Source: Luedemannella flava
GTDB taxonomy: Bacteria; Actinomycetota; Actinomycetes; Mycobacteriales; Micromonosporaceae
Assembly: GCF_039528515.1 (NCBI RefSeq)
Contig: NZ_BAAALT010000009.1
Location: 1 to 64,000, forward strand
Direction of reading: 5' to 3'
Length of the DNA stretch: 64,000 nucleotides
Position numbers and translations under genes: made by a program. The notes beneath the pieces are model-generated. The model saw only the letters and a list, made by a program, of their open reading frames with translations. It had not been told where the DNA came from and did no database searches. How positions within the stretch are numbered: the stretch's first letter is position 1; each line of letters begins with the position of its first letter. Positions 49,917 through 58,175 of this stretch are shown here, one piece after another.

Positions 49917-50693
49917 TCAGCTCCTCAGGGCCTCGGGGAGGCCGTCCTTGCGGGGCGAGCTGCCCTTGAGTACGGCGTGGACGATCAGGCGGTGGTAATT
50001 GTCCCACTTCGGGTCGCAGGTGGTGATGGTGAGCATCGCGGTGTCGGGCTTCTCGTTGGGATGGCCGGGCACGGGAGCGACCACGTTGACGTCCGTGGGT
50101 TTGACGATCTTCCGGGTGGTCACCCGGTACGTGTAGAAGGTCGTCTGCGTCTCGACGACGATCTCGTCGCCGACGTTCATCTTGTCCAGATCCCAGAAGA
50201 TCGCCGGGCTGCGGTGGCCGGCCACGGCGAAGTTGCCCAGCTCGCCGGGCTTGGCGCTCTTCGGGTAGTGCCCGGGCGCCCACTTGATGTCGGCGAGGCT
50301 GACGCCCTCGACCACGACCCAGTGCTTCTTCAGCTTCGGGATGTAGAGACGCGCGATGGCCCAACCGGGCGGCGCCTTGCCCGCGCTGGGCGCGGCCGTG
50401 GTCGGGCCGTGGCTCGGGTCGCCCGAGTCGCCCCAGATCTGCGCGAGCTGCTTGTCCAGGTCGTTCTGGTGCTGCTGGACGATGACGGCCTTACCCCAGA
50501 TCTCGTACGCCGCGAAGAGCAGCAGCACGAGGCCGGCTGTGATGAGAAGCTCACCGAGCGTCCGCACCCCGGTCCGGACCACGTCACCACGGGTGCGCGC
50601 CGGCGGCCCGGCGGTTTCCGACACCGGGGCCGAAACCGGCTCCGGATCATCGTCGCCGATGCGTCGGGAGGCGTAATACGTGGTCGGAGGCAT
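49917..50693 (-). CDS. class E sortase
   Basis: From ATG 50693 the 258-residue protein has a basic N-terminus, one membrane helix (LITAGLVLLLFAAYEIWG, about 50-67) and the sortase barrel: IARLYIPKLKKHWVVVEG, ELGNFAVAGHRSP with His160, LTITTCDPKW with Cys226, and YHRLIVHAVL with Arg235. Class E enzymes in actinobacteria attach LAxTG proteins to peptidoglycan. No substrate with that motif is in the window. It sits in a minus-strand operon with DUF881 upstream and pabA downstream. Confidence 0.93.
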   Translation of the reverse strand: MPPTTYYASRRIGDDDPEPVSAPVSETAGPPARTRGDVVRTGVRTLGELLITAGLVLLLFAAYEIWGKAVIVQQHQNDLDKQLAQIWGDSGDPSHGPTTAAPSAGKAPPGWAIARLYIPKLKKHWVVVEGVSLADIKWAPGHYPKSAKPGELGNFAVAGHRSPAIFWDLDKMNVGDEIVVETQTTFYTYRVTTRKIVKPTDVNVVAPVPGHPNEKPDTAMLTITTCDPKWDNYHRLIVHAVLKGSSPRKDGLPEALRS

Positions 50694-50701
50694 GCTGGAG
50701 C

Positions 50702-51520
50702 CTAACCGGCGACCTGGGCATGATCCAGGTCGACCGACCCCGAGTACGCCGGGACGGTGATGTCCCCCTGCGTGGAGACGTCGTAGCCGAGGCCCCAGAG
50801 CCGGGCCGCGTCGGCGAACGCAAGCACGCCGTCGGAGACCTCCAGGGCCCGCCGCATCGCGTTGGGGTCGCCGATCGCCTTGACCACGAACGGCGGCGAG
50901 TACACCTGGCCGTGCAGGAGCAGGGTGTTCCCGACGCAGCGGACCGCGCTCGTGGAGATGACCCGTACGTCCATGATCGTCATGGCCTCGGCGCCGCCGG
51001 CCCACAGGGCGTTGACGACGGACTGGACGTCCTGCTGGTGCACGACGACATCGTCCACGTCCGCGCCGGCCGGCACGCTGCCGTCAGGTCGTCGGGGCGC
51101 GTCGTCGAGGCGAACGGTCAGGCCGGGGCCGTGCAGCGCGGTGAAGCCGGCCTCCTGCTTGAGCGCGTTCGCGCGGGCGCGCTGCTCGGCGATGCCGGAG
51201 TCGGAGCCGGCCTGCGCGCCCGTCTGGGCGTCGATGTCGGCCCGGAGCGAGGCGGCCTGCGCCTCGCCGGCGGCAACCTGCTTGCGGCGCTCCTCGATGA
51301 GCCGGGTCAGCTCCGGCCCCCGGTCGTCGCGCAGGGCGGTGCCGGCGGCGGTGTGCGCCGTGGTGGTCATGAGGAGCCCGGCGAGCAGCGCGATCAGTGG
51401 GACGAGGAGTGACCAGCCGGGCCGCCGGCGGCGGGGCAGGAGCACGCGTCCGGCCCGCTTCGCCGCCTCGCGCCAGGTGGCGCCACGCGCGGATGTGTAC
51501 TCCAACACACTCTCTTCCAT
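50702..51520 (-). CDS. DUF881 membrane-anchored protein
   Basis: The 272-residue protein has a membrane helix near residue 40 (GWSLLVPLIALLAGLLMTTTA), a coiled coil (TRLIEERRKQVAAGEAQAASLRADIDA) and the DUF881 domain (GFTALHGPGLTVRLDDA, HQQDVQSVVNALWAGGAEAMTIMDVRVIST, VRCVGNTLLLHGQVYSPPFVVKAIGDP). DUF881 proteins neighbour crgA and division genes in most actinobacteria (Rv0012 in M. tuberculosis). A role in division is likely but unproven. Divergent from crgA. Confidence 0.92.
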   Translation of the reverse strand: MEESVLEYTSARGATWREAAKRAGRVLLPRRRRPGWSLLVPLIALLAGLLMTTTAHTAAGTALRDDRGPELTRLIEERRKQVAAGEAQAASLRADIDAQTGAQAGSDSGIAEQRARANALKQEAGFTALHGPGLTVRLDDAPRRPDGSVPAGADVDDVVVHQQDVQSVVNALWAGGAEAMTIMDVRVISTSAVRCVGNTLLLHGQVYSPPFVVKAIGDPNAMRRALEVSDGVLAFADAARLWGLGYDVSTQGDITVPAYSGSVDLDHAQVAG

Positions 51521-51662
51521 CCCTCAGGACCAGCTCAGGCACACCGACGTGACGCCCGGTTGGCCGTGGCGGACGCGCTGCCATTACGCTAGCCCTCAAC
51601 CATTATTCACAGGGCGCCTCGGCGGTCATGGATATGGTCTCCGATGTCCCTCAGGAGAGCCC

Positions 51663-51947
51663 GTGCCTAAGTCATCAGTTCGCAAGAAGAAGGTCTACAC
51701 TGCGCCGCCGGAGATGCGCCCGCAGTCCACGGCCGCGGCCCACAAGCCGAGCCCGCCGTGGGTTGCCGGGACCGCGCTCGGTCTCGTGGTGTTCGCCATC
51801 GTCTGGCTGGTGGTCTACTACCTGTCCAGCGGTTGGGCCGACTTCGGCGACAGCTTCAACTTCCTGTACGAGCTGCGCTACTGGAACCTGCTCATCGGTT
51901 TCGGTGCGATGGTCGCCGCCCTGGTGATGTTCACCCGCTGGCGCTGA
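51663..51947 (+). CDS. crgA: CrgA: cell division protein
   Basis: The 94-residue protein starts at GTG 51663 after CAGGAGAG and reads MPKSSVRKKKVYTAPPE, with two membrane helices (PPWVAGTALGLVVFAIVWLVVYYLS and LLIGFGAMVAALVMFT) joined by DFGDSFNFLYELRYWN. This matches CrgA, which binds FtsZ, FtsQ, FtsI and PbpA and coordinates septum formation. Longer in-frame starts run antisense to the DUF881 gene and are rejected. Confidence 0.95.
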   Translation: MPKSSVRKKKVYTAPPEMRPQSTAAAHKPSPPWVAGTALGLVVFAIVWLVVYYLSSGWADFGDSFNFLYELRYWNLLIGFGAMVAALVMFTRWR

Positions 51948-52068
51948 CCGGCTCGGCGTACCGATAAGGTGTGGTCTGCCCCTTCTTTCAAGGGCGCACC
52001 TTCTGGTTACTCGTGGGTAACTAGAAGCGGTAGGCTCAGCACTTTCCGGTAGCGCAGGAGGCTCAACC

Positions 52069-54204
52069 ATGGGTGCGGTCCAGATCGTCGCCACCGTGCT
52101 CGCGGTCGCGGTCACCGTGGCCGCGATCGTGCTCGTGGTCCGGGCCGTCCGGCGCATGATCGCGGTGATCAAGCTCGGCCAGCCCGACCCCGAGCGGTTC
52201 GCGGACAAGGGCCGGCGCACCGGTGCCATGCTCACCGAGATCGTGGGCCACACCCGCATGCTCAAGTGGACCCCGGTGGGCGTGGCGCACTGGTTCGTCA
52301 TGGTGAGCTTCGTGCTGCTCTCGACGCTGGTCGTCGGGGCGTACTTCGAGGTGGTCGAGCCGACCGCGCACATTCCGCTGATCGGCGCCTGGAGCGTGTA
52401 CGGCCTGGTCACCGAGGTTTTCAGCGTGCTCGCGGTGCCGGCCATCCTCTACCTCATGGCGGTCCGGCTCATCAACCGGCCGAGCCGCGGCAAGTCCCGG
52501 TTCACCGGCTCCACCATGTGGCAGGGCTATTTCGTCGAGTGGATCATCCTGCTCGTCCTGATGTGCGGCCTGATCATCCGGGGCCTGCTCGCGGCTGCCG
52601 ACGAGCTACCCTTCCCGACCTGGGCCGCGCCGGTCAGCCACGCGCTCGGCAACCTCCTGCCCGCCAGCCTCACGGCCGTCACGGTGGTCGCCTGCATTAA
52701 GATCATCATCTCGATGACCTGGGCGATCGTCATCGGCCTCAACCCCACCATGGGCGTGGCCTGGCACCGTTTCTCCGCCTTCTTCAACATCTTCTTCAAG
52801 CGCTCCGGTACGGCCGACAAGCCGGCGCTGGGCGGTCTGCGGCCGATGATGAGCGGCGGCGTGCCCCTCGACTTCGAGGAGGCCGACCCGGAGAAGGACC
52901 AGTTCGGCGTCAACCAGGTCGAGCAGTTCACCTGGAAGGGCCTGCTCGACTTCACCACCTGCACCGAGTGCGGCCGCTGCCAGTCGCAGTGCCCCGCCTG
53001 GAACACCGGCAAGCCCTTGTCGCCGAAGCTGCTCGTGCTCAGCCTGCGCGACCACGCGTACGCCAAAGCTCCTTATCTGTTGGCGGGCGGCGGCAAGGAC
53101 CTGACCGGGGAGGAGAAGGGCACCGCGGAGCAGCTCGCCGGCGTCAACGTGCTGGCGCTCGCCGAGGCCGACCGGCCGCTGATCGGCGACGCCTCCGCCG
53201 GCGGCGTCATCGACCCCGACGTGCTCTGGTCCTGCACCACCTGCGGCGCGTGCGTCGAGCAGTGCCCCGTCGACATCGAGCACGTCGACCACATCGTCGA
53301 CATGCGCCGCTACCAGGTGCTCATCGAGTCGAACTTCCCCAGCGAGGCCGGCGTCATGCTGCGCAACCTGGAGAACAAGGGCAACCCGTGGGGCGCGCCC
53401 CCGCAGACCCGCGCCGACTGGACCAAGGGCCTCGACTTCGAGGTGCCCGTCGTCGGCGAGGTCGACGACTTCGAGTACCTGTTCTGGGTCGGCTGCGCCG
53501 GCGCGTTCGAGGACCGGGCCAAGAAGACCACCCGGGCGGTCGCGACGCTGCTGAACGAGGCCGGCGTCAGCTTCGCCATCCTCGGCGAGGGCGAGACCTG
53601 CACTGGCGACCCGGCCCGCCGCATGGGCAACGAGTTCATCTTCCAGATGCTCGCCCAGCAGAACGCCGAGACGCTCAACGAGGCGGGTGCCAAGAAGATC
53701 GTGGCCACCTGCCCGCACTGCTTCAACACCCTCAAGAACGAGTACGCCCAGGTGGGCTGGACCGGCGAGGTCGTGCACCACACCGAGCTGCTGTCGCACC
53801 TGGTCGCCACCGGCAAGCTGACCCCCGTGCAGCCGATCGACGGCGGCGTCACCTTCCACGACCCGTGCTACCTCGGCCGGCACAACCGCGTCTTCACGCC
53901 GCCGCGCGAGGTCCTCGGCTCCGTCGCGCCGGTGACCGAGATGCCGCGCAACTCGGAGCGCTCCTTCTGCTGCGGCGCCGGCGGCGCGCGCATGTGGATG
54001 GAGGAGCGCATCGGCAAGCGCATCAACATCGAGCGCGTCGAGGAGGCGCTGGCCACCGGCGCCAACACGATCGCGGTCGGCTGCCCGTTCTGCGCCACGA
54101 TGCTCGGCGACGGCGTGACCGCCAAGAAGTCCACCGGCGCCGCCCCCGACTCCGTCGAGGTCATCGACGTCGCGAGCGTGCTGCTCCGCTCGATCAAGGG
54201 CTGA
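52069..54204 (+). CDS. etfD: membrane-bound iron-sulfur oxidoreductase, EtfD-like
   Basis: The 711-residue protein combines an N-terminal membrane cytochrome-b-like part with about five helices (VAHWFVMVSFVLLSTLVVGAYF, WIILLVLMCGLIIRGLL), two 4Fe-4S clusters (CTECGRCQSQCP and CTTCGACVEQCP) and two C-terminal CCG domains (HDPCYLGRHN, CCGAGGARMWMEE). This is the architecture of mycobacterial Rv0338c (EtfD), which takes electrons from ETF, fed by acyl-CoA dehydrogenases, into the menaquinone pool. Assignment rests on architecture; related HdrD/GlpC proteins have other donors. Shine-Dalgarno AGGAGG. Confidence 0.88.
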   Translation: MGAVQIVATVLAVAVTVAAIVLVVRAVRRMIAVIKLGQPDPERFADKGRRTGAMLTEIVGHTRMLKWTPVGVAHWFVMVSFVLLSTLVVGAYFEVVEPTAHIPLIGAWSVYGLVTEVFSVLAVPAILYLMAVRLINRPSRGKSRFTGSTMWQGYFVEWIILLVLMCGLIIRGLLAAADELPFPTWAAPVSHALGNLLPASLTAVTVVACIKIIISMTWAIVIGLNPTMGVAWHRFSAFFNIFFKRSGTADKPALGGLRPMMSGGVPLDFEEADPEKDQFGVNQVEQFTWKGLLDFTTCTECGRCQSQCPAWNTGKPLSPKLLVLSLRDHAYAKAPYLLAGGGKDLTGEEKGTAEQLAGVNVLALAEADRPLIGDASAGGVIDPDVLWSCTTCGACVEQCPVDIEHVDHIVDMRRYQVLIESNFPSEAGVMLRNLENKGNPWGAPPQTRADWTKGLDFEVPVVGEVDDFEYLFWVGCAGAFEDRAKKTTRAVATLLNEAGVSFAILGEGETCTGDPARRMGNEFIFQMLAQQNAETLNEAGAKKIVATCPHCFNTLKNEYAQVGWTGEVVHHTELLSHLVATGKLTPVQPIDGGVTFHDPCYLGRHNRVFTPPREVLGSVAPVTEMPRNSERSFCCGAGGARMWMEERIGKRINIERVEEALATGANTIAVGCPFCATMLGDGVTAKKSTGAAPDSVEVIDVASVLLRSIKG

Positions 54205-54207
54205 TCA

Positions 54208-54831
54208 TTGATCCGGTTGACGCCGGTCGTGGAGCGCTGGTCCTTCGACTGCCCGTTCTGGGTCGTTGAGCAGGATGAGTTCTACGTGCCGGTGCCGCGG
54301 ATGCCGACCCCGGGCCAATCGGGCGCCGTTCTGTGGGCGCTGATCGGGCCGGCCGCGACCGGGGACGACGGTGCGGTCACCGCCACCGAACCGGCGGCGG
54401 CGGTCGAGGCGTATCTCGCGCTCGATGACGCCTTCGTCGCCGGGGGCCTGCGCATGACGAAGGGCGAGTGCGTCATCGACCCCGGTTGCTGCGCTGACCT
54501 CGGCGAGTGGCGTGACTGGCAGCGGGTGGTGGCCGGCTACGAGATCGACCTGGGACACAGCCCCACCCCGTTCGTGGAGCACCGCGGCCCGACCGTGCGG
54601 GTCTGGTCGGACGGCGGGCACGCGCCGGCGGAAGGGCCCTTCGATCCCGCCACGCCGTATATCGACATCGCGCGTGCGGACCTGCCCGTCCTGCTGCACG
54701 CCGTTCAGCAGGACCTCATGGGCTTTCACGCCGCGATCCGACCGTGGGTCGAGGACCTGGTGGGTCCCTTGGCGCAACCGTTGCTGGCCGCCGTTGACCA
54801 ACGACTCTTGATCAGCGCGCCGCTGCGCTGA
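54208..54831 (+). CDS. hypothetical protein downstream of etfD
   Basis: A 207-residue soluble protein (LTPVVERWSFDCPFWVVEQDEFYVP, ALWALIGPAA, KGECVIDPGCCADLGEWRDWQRVVAGYEIDLGHSPTP, ADLPVLLHAVQQDLMGFHAAIRPWVEDLV). No domain recognised; four Cys (two adjacent) are notable. The apparent start is TTG 54208, 3 nt after the etfD stop, so it is probably co-transcribed. A start further in cannot be excluded. Confidence 0.7.
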   Translation: MIRLTPVVERWSFDCPFWVVEQDEFYVPVPRMPTPGQSGAVLWALIGPAATGDDGAVTATEPAAAVEAYLALDDAFVAGGLRMTKGECVIDPGCCADLGEWRDWQRVVAGYEIDLGHSPTPFVEHRGPTVRVWSDGGHAPAEGPFDPATPYIDIARADLPVLLHAVQQDLMGFHAAIRPWVEDLVGPLAQPLLAAVDQRLLISAPLR

Positions 54832-54837
54832 GCCCGG

Positions 54838-55071
54838 CTACTTCTCGTCCCAGCGGATGGCGGCGAAGACGAGGGCGAGCACCACGCCGGCGGCGAGAAT
54901 GCCGAACTTGCCGGCCCGGCGCAGCTCCTTGAACTGCGTGCGGCGCAGCGTCGGGACGGCCTTGACGCCGGCGACGTAGTCCTTCCGGGCCCGCTTGGCG
55001 CGGGTGAAGCTGGAACCGACGATCATGCCGAAAAACACGGCGAGCAATGCCCCGCCGACGAACATCTGCAT
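54838..55071 (-). CDS. small two-helix membrane protein (77 aa)
   Basis: MQMFVGGALLAVFFGMIVGSSF forms a first helix, a basic central loop follows (RAKRARKDYVAGVKAVPTLRRTQFKELRRAG) and a second helix (GILAAGVVLALVFAAI) ends WDEK. It is convergent with the preceding gene, 6 nt away. Function unknown. Confidence 0.65.
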   Translation of the reverse strand: MQMFVGGALLAVFFGMIVGSSFTRAKRARKDYVAGVKAVPTLRRTQFKELRRAGKFGILAAGVVLALVFAAIRWDEK

Positions 55072-55479
55072 CCGTACCCTCCGAACGCCTTAGAGGGCCA
55101 GCATTCCGGGTGAATCCGACGATGGCAATCGCCAAATCGGCCTAGATCGCTACCCGCCCATCGTTCGTAGCGGCGAACCCGCACCGTGGTGCCCGATGCG
55201 CGCTGTCGCTCGAGCGCGACTCGCCCACTGTGCACATGTGGCGGGGTGGGGACGGGCGTGCTTCGCCACCAGTGCACATGTTGCGCTGGAGCCGGCACCC
55301 GCACGGCGACGCACTGCCAAAGGCGACCCCCTTGGCGGGCACGAGCGGGTGGTGCCGCCGGCGGTCAGCCCTTGGTGAGCGGGGGCGCCGCGCGGGGAGG
55401 GGCAGGTCGGGGTGGCAGGTGGTGCCGGTGGGCGCGTAGCGGGTACATGCGAGAATTCGGGTCGAATCGAGGGGACCGG
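55072..55479. other. 408-nt non-coding region with repeat locus C
   Basis: Upstream of the first CNNM gene. It holds two clear palindromic repeat units (55221-55289) and the CCCTTGGCGGGCACG string near 55329. The reading frame of the CNNM gene is open through here, but repeats and atypical residues argue against translation. Confidence 0.6.
55221..55289. repeat. palindromic repeat array, locus C (two units, period 42 nt)
   Basis: Units TCGCCCACTGTGCACATGTG (from 55221, followed by GCGGGG) and TTCGCCACCAGTGCACATG (from 55262, followed by TTGCGCTGG) are offset by 42 nt. They share the CGCCA...TGTGCACATGT core with loci A and B; a weaker third unit may start near 55180. Confidence 0.7.
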
Positions 55480-56847
55480 GTGTTCGTCGAAACCATCCTG
55501 CCGTTGCTGGCGTTCGCGTTGCTCACGGCCGGCAACGCCGGATTCGTGGCGGCCGAGTTCTCGTTGGTGACGGTCGACCGGGCCGAGGTCGACCAGCTGG
55601 TCGCCGCCGGCGACGCGAAGGCGCGTACGGTCCGCAAGGCGCTGCGGCAGCTGTCGTTCCAGCTGTCCGGCGCCCAGCTCGGTATCACGATCACCGCCCT
55701 GCTGACCGGTTACCTGGCCGAGCCGGCCCTGGCGAAGCTGTTCGCGCCGCTCGTCGAGCCGATCGCCGGGGGCGCCACGGAGGGCGTCGCGCACTTCCTG
55801 GCGCTCGCCCTGGCGACCCTGCTCTCGATGCTCTTCGGCGAGCTGGTGCCGAAGAACGTCGCGCTGGCCCGGCCGATGCCGACCGCCCGCCTGACGGCCG
55901 GGCCGCAGCGGGCGTTCTCGGCGATGTTCAGGTGGCTGATCCTGGGCCTGAACAACTCGGCGAACTGGATCGTGCGCCGGTTCGGCATCGAGCCGCAGGA
56001 GGAGCTGGCCAGCGCCCGGTCGCCGGAGGAGCTGGGCCTGCTCGCGGCGTACTCGGCGAAGGCGGGCGCGTTGCCGCACGAGACCGCGGTCCTGTTGCAG
56101 CGGACCATCCGGTTCGCTGACAAGCGCGCGGCCGAGGCCATGACGCCCCGCGTGGACGTCCTGGCCGTGGCGGCCGACGAGACCGTCGCGGCGGTGCTGG
56201 CCACGGCGCGTTCGTCCGGTTACAGCCGGTTCCCCGTGTTCGAGGAGACGCTCGACCAGGTGGTCGGCGTGGTCACCGTGATCGACGCGCTGACGATCCC
56301 CATCGCGGCCCGCGAGACGACCCTGGTGCGGACGGTCGCCCGTGAGCCCGTACTCGTGCCGGAGTCGCTGGACCTCGACGGCGTGCTCGCCACGCTGCGC
56401 GCGGGCGGCAGCGACCTGGCCATCGTCGTCGACGAGTACGGCGGGACGGACGGCGTGGTCACCATCGAGGACCTGGTCGAGGAGCTGGTCGGCGAGATCA
56501 CCGACGAGTACGACCTGGCCGAGCAGGCGCCGGAGCGCCCGCGCCTCGCCGACGTGGCCGGCCCGGGTTCGGAGGTCACGGCGGCGACGCGCGAGCGGCG
56601 CTGGCTGGTCGACGGGGTGCTGCGCGAGGACGAGTTGGCCGAGCTGACGGGCTTCCGCATTCCCGAAGGGCCGTACGAGACGCTTGCCGGTTTTCTCATG
56701 GCGAGGCTGGGGCACATCCCGGCCGGCGGGGAGACGGTCGAGGAGCTGGGCTGGGAGTTCACGGTCGTCGACGTGGACCGCCGCCGCGTCGAACAGGTCC
56801 TGGTCGTCGGCCCGCAGGCCCTCGACGACGAGGAGGAGGACAAATGA
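55480..56847 (+). CDS. CNNM/CorC (hemolysin-family) transport-associated membrane protein 1
   Basis: I chose GTG 55480 (Shine-Dalgarno GAGGGGA), giving 455 residues. The DUF21/CNNM membrane domain (FVETILPLLAFALLTAGNAGFVAAEFSLV, FQLSGAQLGITITALLTGYLAEPAL, LFGELVPKNVALARP) is followed by a CBS pair (AMTPRVDVLAVAADETV, YSRFPVFEETLDQVVGVVTVIDAL, VVDEYGGTDGVVTIEDLVEELVGEI) and a C-terminal CorC_HlyC domain (RRWLVDGVLREDELAELTGF, FTVVDVDRRRVEQVLV). CNNM proteins act in Mg2+ efflux or sensing. It overlaps the next gene by 4 nt (ATGA). Confidence 0.93.
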   Translation: MFVETILPLLAFALLTAGNAGFVAAEFSLVTVDRAEVDQLVAAGDAKARTVRKALRQLSFQLSGAQLGITITALLTGYLAEPALAKLFAPLVEPIAGGATEGVAHFLALALATLLSMLFGELVPKNVALARPMPTARLTAGPQRAFSAMFRWLILGLNNSANWIVRRFGIEPQEELASARSPEELGLLAAYSAKAGALPHETAVLLQRTIRFADKRAAEAMTPRVDVLAVAADETVAAVLATARSSGYSRFPVFEETLDQVVGVVTVIDALTIPIAARETTLVRTVAREPVLVPESLDLDGVLATLRAGGSDLAIVVDEYGGTDGVVTIEDLVEELVGEITDEYDLAEQAPERPRLADVAGPGSEVTAATRERRWLVDGVLREDELAELTGFRIPEGPYETLAGFLMARLGHIPAGGETVEELGWEFTVVDVDRRRVEQVLVVGPQALDDEEEDK

Positions 56848-57851
56848 GCCTGTTGATCAGTGTCCTTCTTCTCCTGGGCAACGCGTTCTTCGTCGGCAGC
56901 GAGTTCGCGGTCATCGCCTCGCGGCACACGGTGGTGGAGCCGCTCGCGGCGACCAGCCGGGCGGCCCGGTTGGCACTGCGGGCGATGAACCAGGTGCCGC
57001 TCATGATCGCCGGCGCGCAGCTGGGCATCACGATCTGTTCGCTGGGCCTCGGCGCGCTCGCCGAGCCCGCCCTGGCGCATCTGCTGGAGGCGCCGTTCGA
57101 GGCGATCGGCCTGCCGGCCGCCGCCGTGCACCCGGTCGCGTTCGTGCTGGCCCTGGGCATCGTGGTCTTCCTGCACACGGTCGTGGGCGAGATGGTGCCG
57201 AAGAACATCACGCTGGCCGGCCCGGAGCGGGCCGTGCTGGTGCTGGGCCCGCCGTTCCTCGGCTTCTGTCTGCTGACCAAGCCGCTCCTCGTCGCGATGA
57301 AGTGGCTGTCGAAGACGATCCTGAAGATCTGGAGCATCGAGTCGGCGGACGCGGTGAAGACGGTGTTCACGGCCGAGGAACTGGCGAACCTGGTGACGCA
57401 GGCGAGCACCGAGGGCCTGCTCGCGCCCGTGGAGCACGAGCGGATCACCGGCGCCCTGGCGCTGCACCGGCGGACGGCCGGCGACGCCCTGCTGCCCTGG
57501 TCGGCGGTGACGACGGTGCCCGAGGACGTGTCGCCCGCCGAACTGGAGGTGCTGGCGACCTTCTCGGGGCGCTCCCGGTTCCCCGTCGTGGGTCGGGCGT
57601 CGCGGCGCGTACTCGGATTTGTGCATGTCAAAGATGTTCTCGGGGTGAGTGGTCCGGACCGGCGGCTGCCGATCGACGGCGAGCTGATCCGCCCGCTGGC
57701 CGTGGTCCCACCCGACCGGTCCCTCGCGGAGCTGCTCATCGCGATGCGCCGCGAGCGCCGGCACATCGTGCTCGTGAGTGACGGGCACGCGCCCCTGGGC
57801 GTGGTGACCCTGCACGATCTACTCGGGGTGATCCAACCGCTACCCGCGTGA
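56844..57851 (+). CDS. CNNM/CorC (hemolysin-family) transport-associated membrane protein 2
   Basis: The 335-residue partner has the CNNM membrane domain (LLISVLLLLGNAFFVGSEFAVIASRHTVVEPL, MIAGAQLGITICSLGLGALAEPALAHLLE, VVGEMVPKNITLAGPERAVLV) and a CBS pair (LLPWSAVTTVPEDVSP, RFPVVGRASRRVLGFVHVKDVL, HIVLVSDGHAPLGVVTLHDLLGVI), but lacks the C-terminal CorC_HlyC domain of the upstream protein. ATGA coupling suggests the two form a heterodimer. Confidence 0.93.
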   Translation: MSLLISVLLLLGNAFFVGSEFAVIASRHTVVEPLAATSRAARLALRAMNQVPLMIAGAQLGITICSLGLGALAEPALAHLLEAPFEAIGLPAAAVHPVAFVLALGIVVFLHTVVGEMVPKNITLAGPERAVLVLGPPFLGFCLLTKPLLVAMKWLSKTILKIWSIESADAVKTVFTAEELANLVTQASTEGLLAPVEHERITGALALHRRTAGDALLPWSAVTTVPEDVSPAELEVLATFSGRSRFPVVGRASRRVLGFVHVKDVLGVSGPDRRLPIDGELIRPLAVVPPDRSLAELLIAMRRERRHIVLVSDGHAPLGVVTLHDLLGVIQPLPA

Positions 57852-58039
57852 CACCGTTCGCTCACGCATTGCGACCACCCGCTACACCCGTTGTGCTGCA
57901 ACGCTTTTTGAATTCCATCGAAAATCATTCATGCGTATCCGACGGGTTGCGGGCGTGGCGGCGACTCCCTAATGTGAAGGACCGTCCGGCTGTGACGAGG
58001 CTGACCTCCCGGTGGCCGCGGTCGGATGCCGCCTAATCG
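57852..58039. promoter_or_regulatory. leader/promoter region before the riboswitch
   Basis: AT-rich compared with its surroundings (TTTTTGAATTCC, GAAAATCATTCAT near 57905-57930). No gene seen. The promoter of the riboswitch-NlpC/P60 transcript should lie here. Confidence 0.4.
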
Positions 58040-58160
58040 TCGCGAGACGAATCGGGGACCCACCTGGTGTCAGATGGGGTGAATCCGCGGCTTCCCCCGC
58101 GGTAGGGCCTGCTCTTCCCGCCCGAACCCGTCAGCTAACCCGGTCGGCGGTGAGGGAAGA
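58040..58160 (+). ncRNA. cyclic di-AMP (ydaO/yuaA) riboswitch
   Basis: The leader contains the conserved blocks of this class in order: AATCGGGGACCCAC, GGGGTGAATCC, a GCGGC...CCGC hairpin, GGGCCTGCTCTTCCCGCCC, GAACCCGTCAGCTAACC and CGGTCGGCG, ending 15 nt before the GTG of the NlpC/P60 gene. In actinobacteria this riboswitch controls wall hydrolases and turns expression off when cyclic di-AMP is high. The call is by pattern recognition, without a covariance search. Confidence 0.88.
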
Positions 58161-58175
58161 AGGAGTCGGTTCGTC

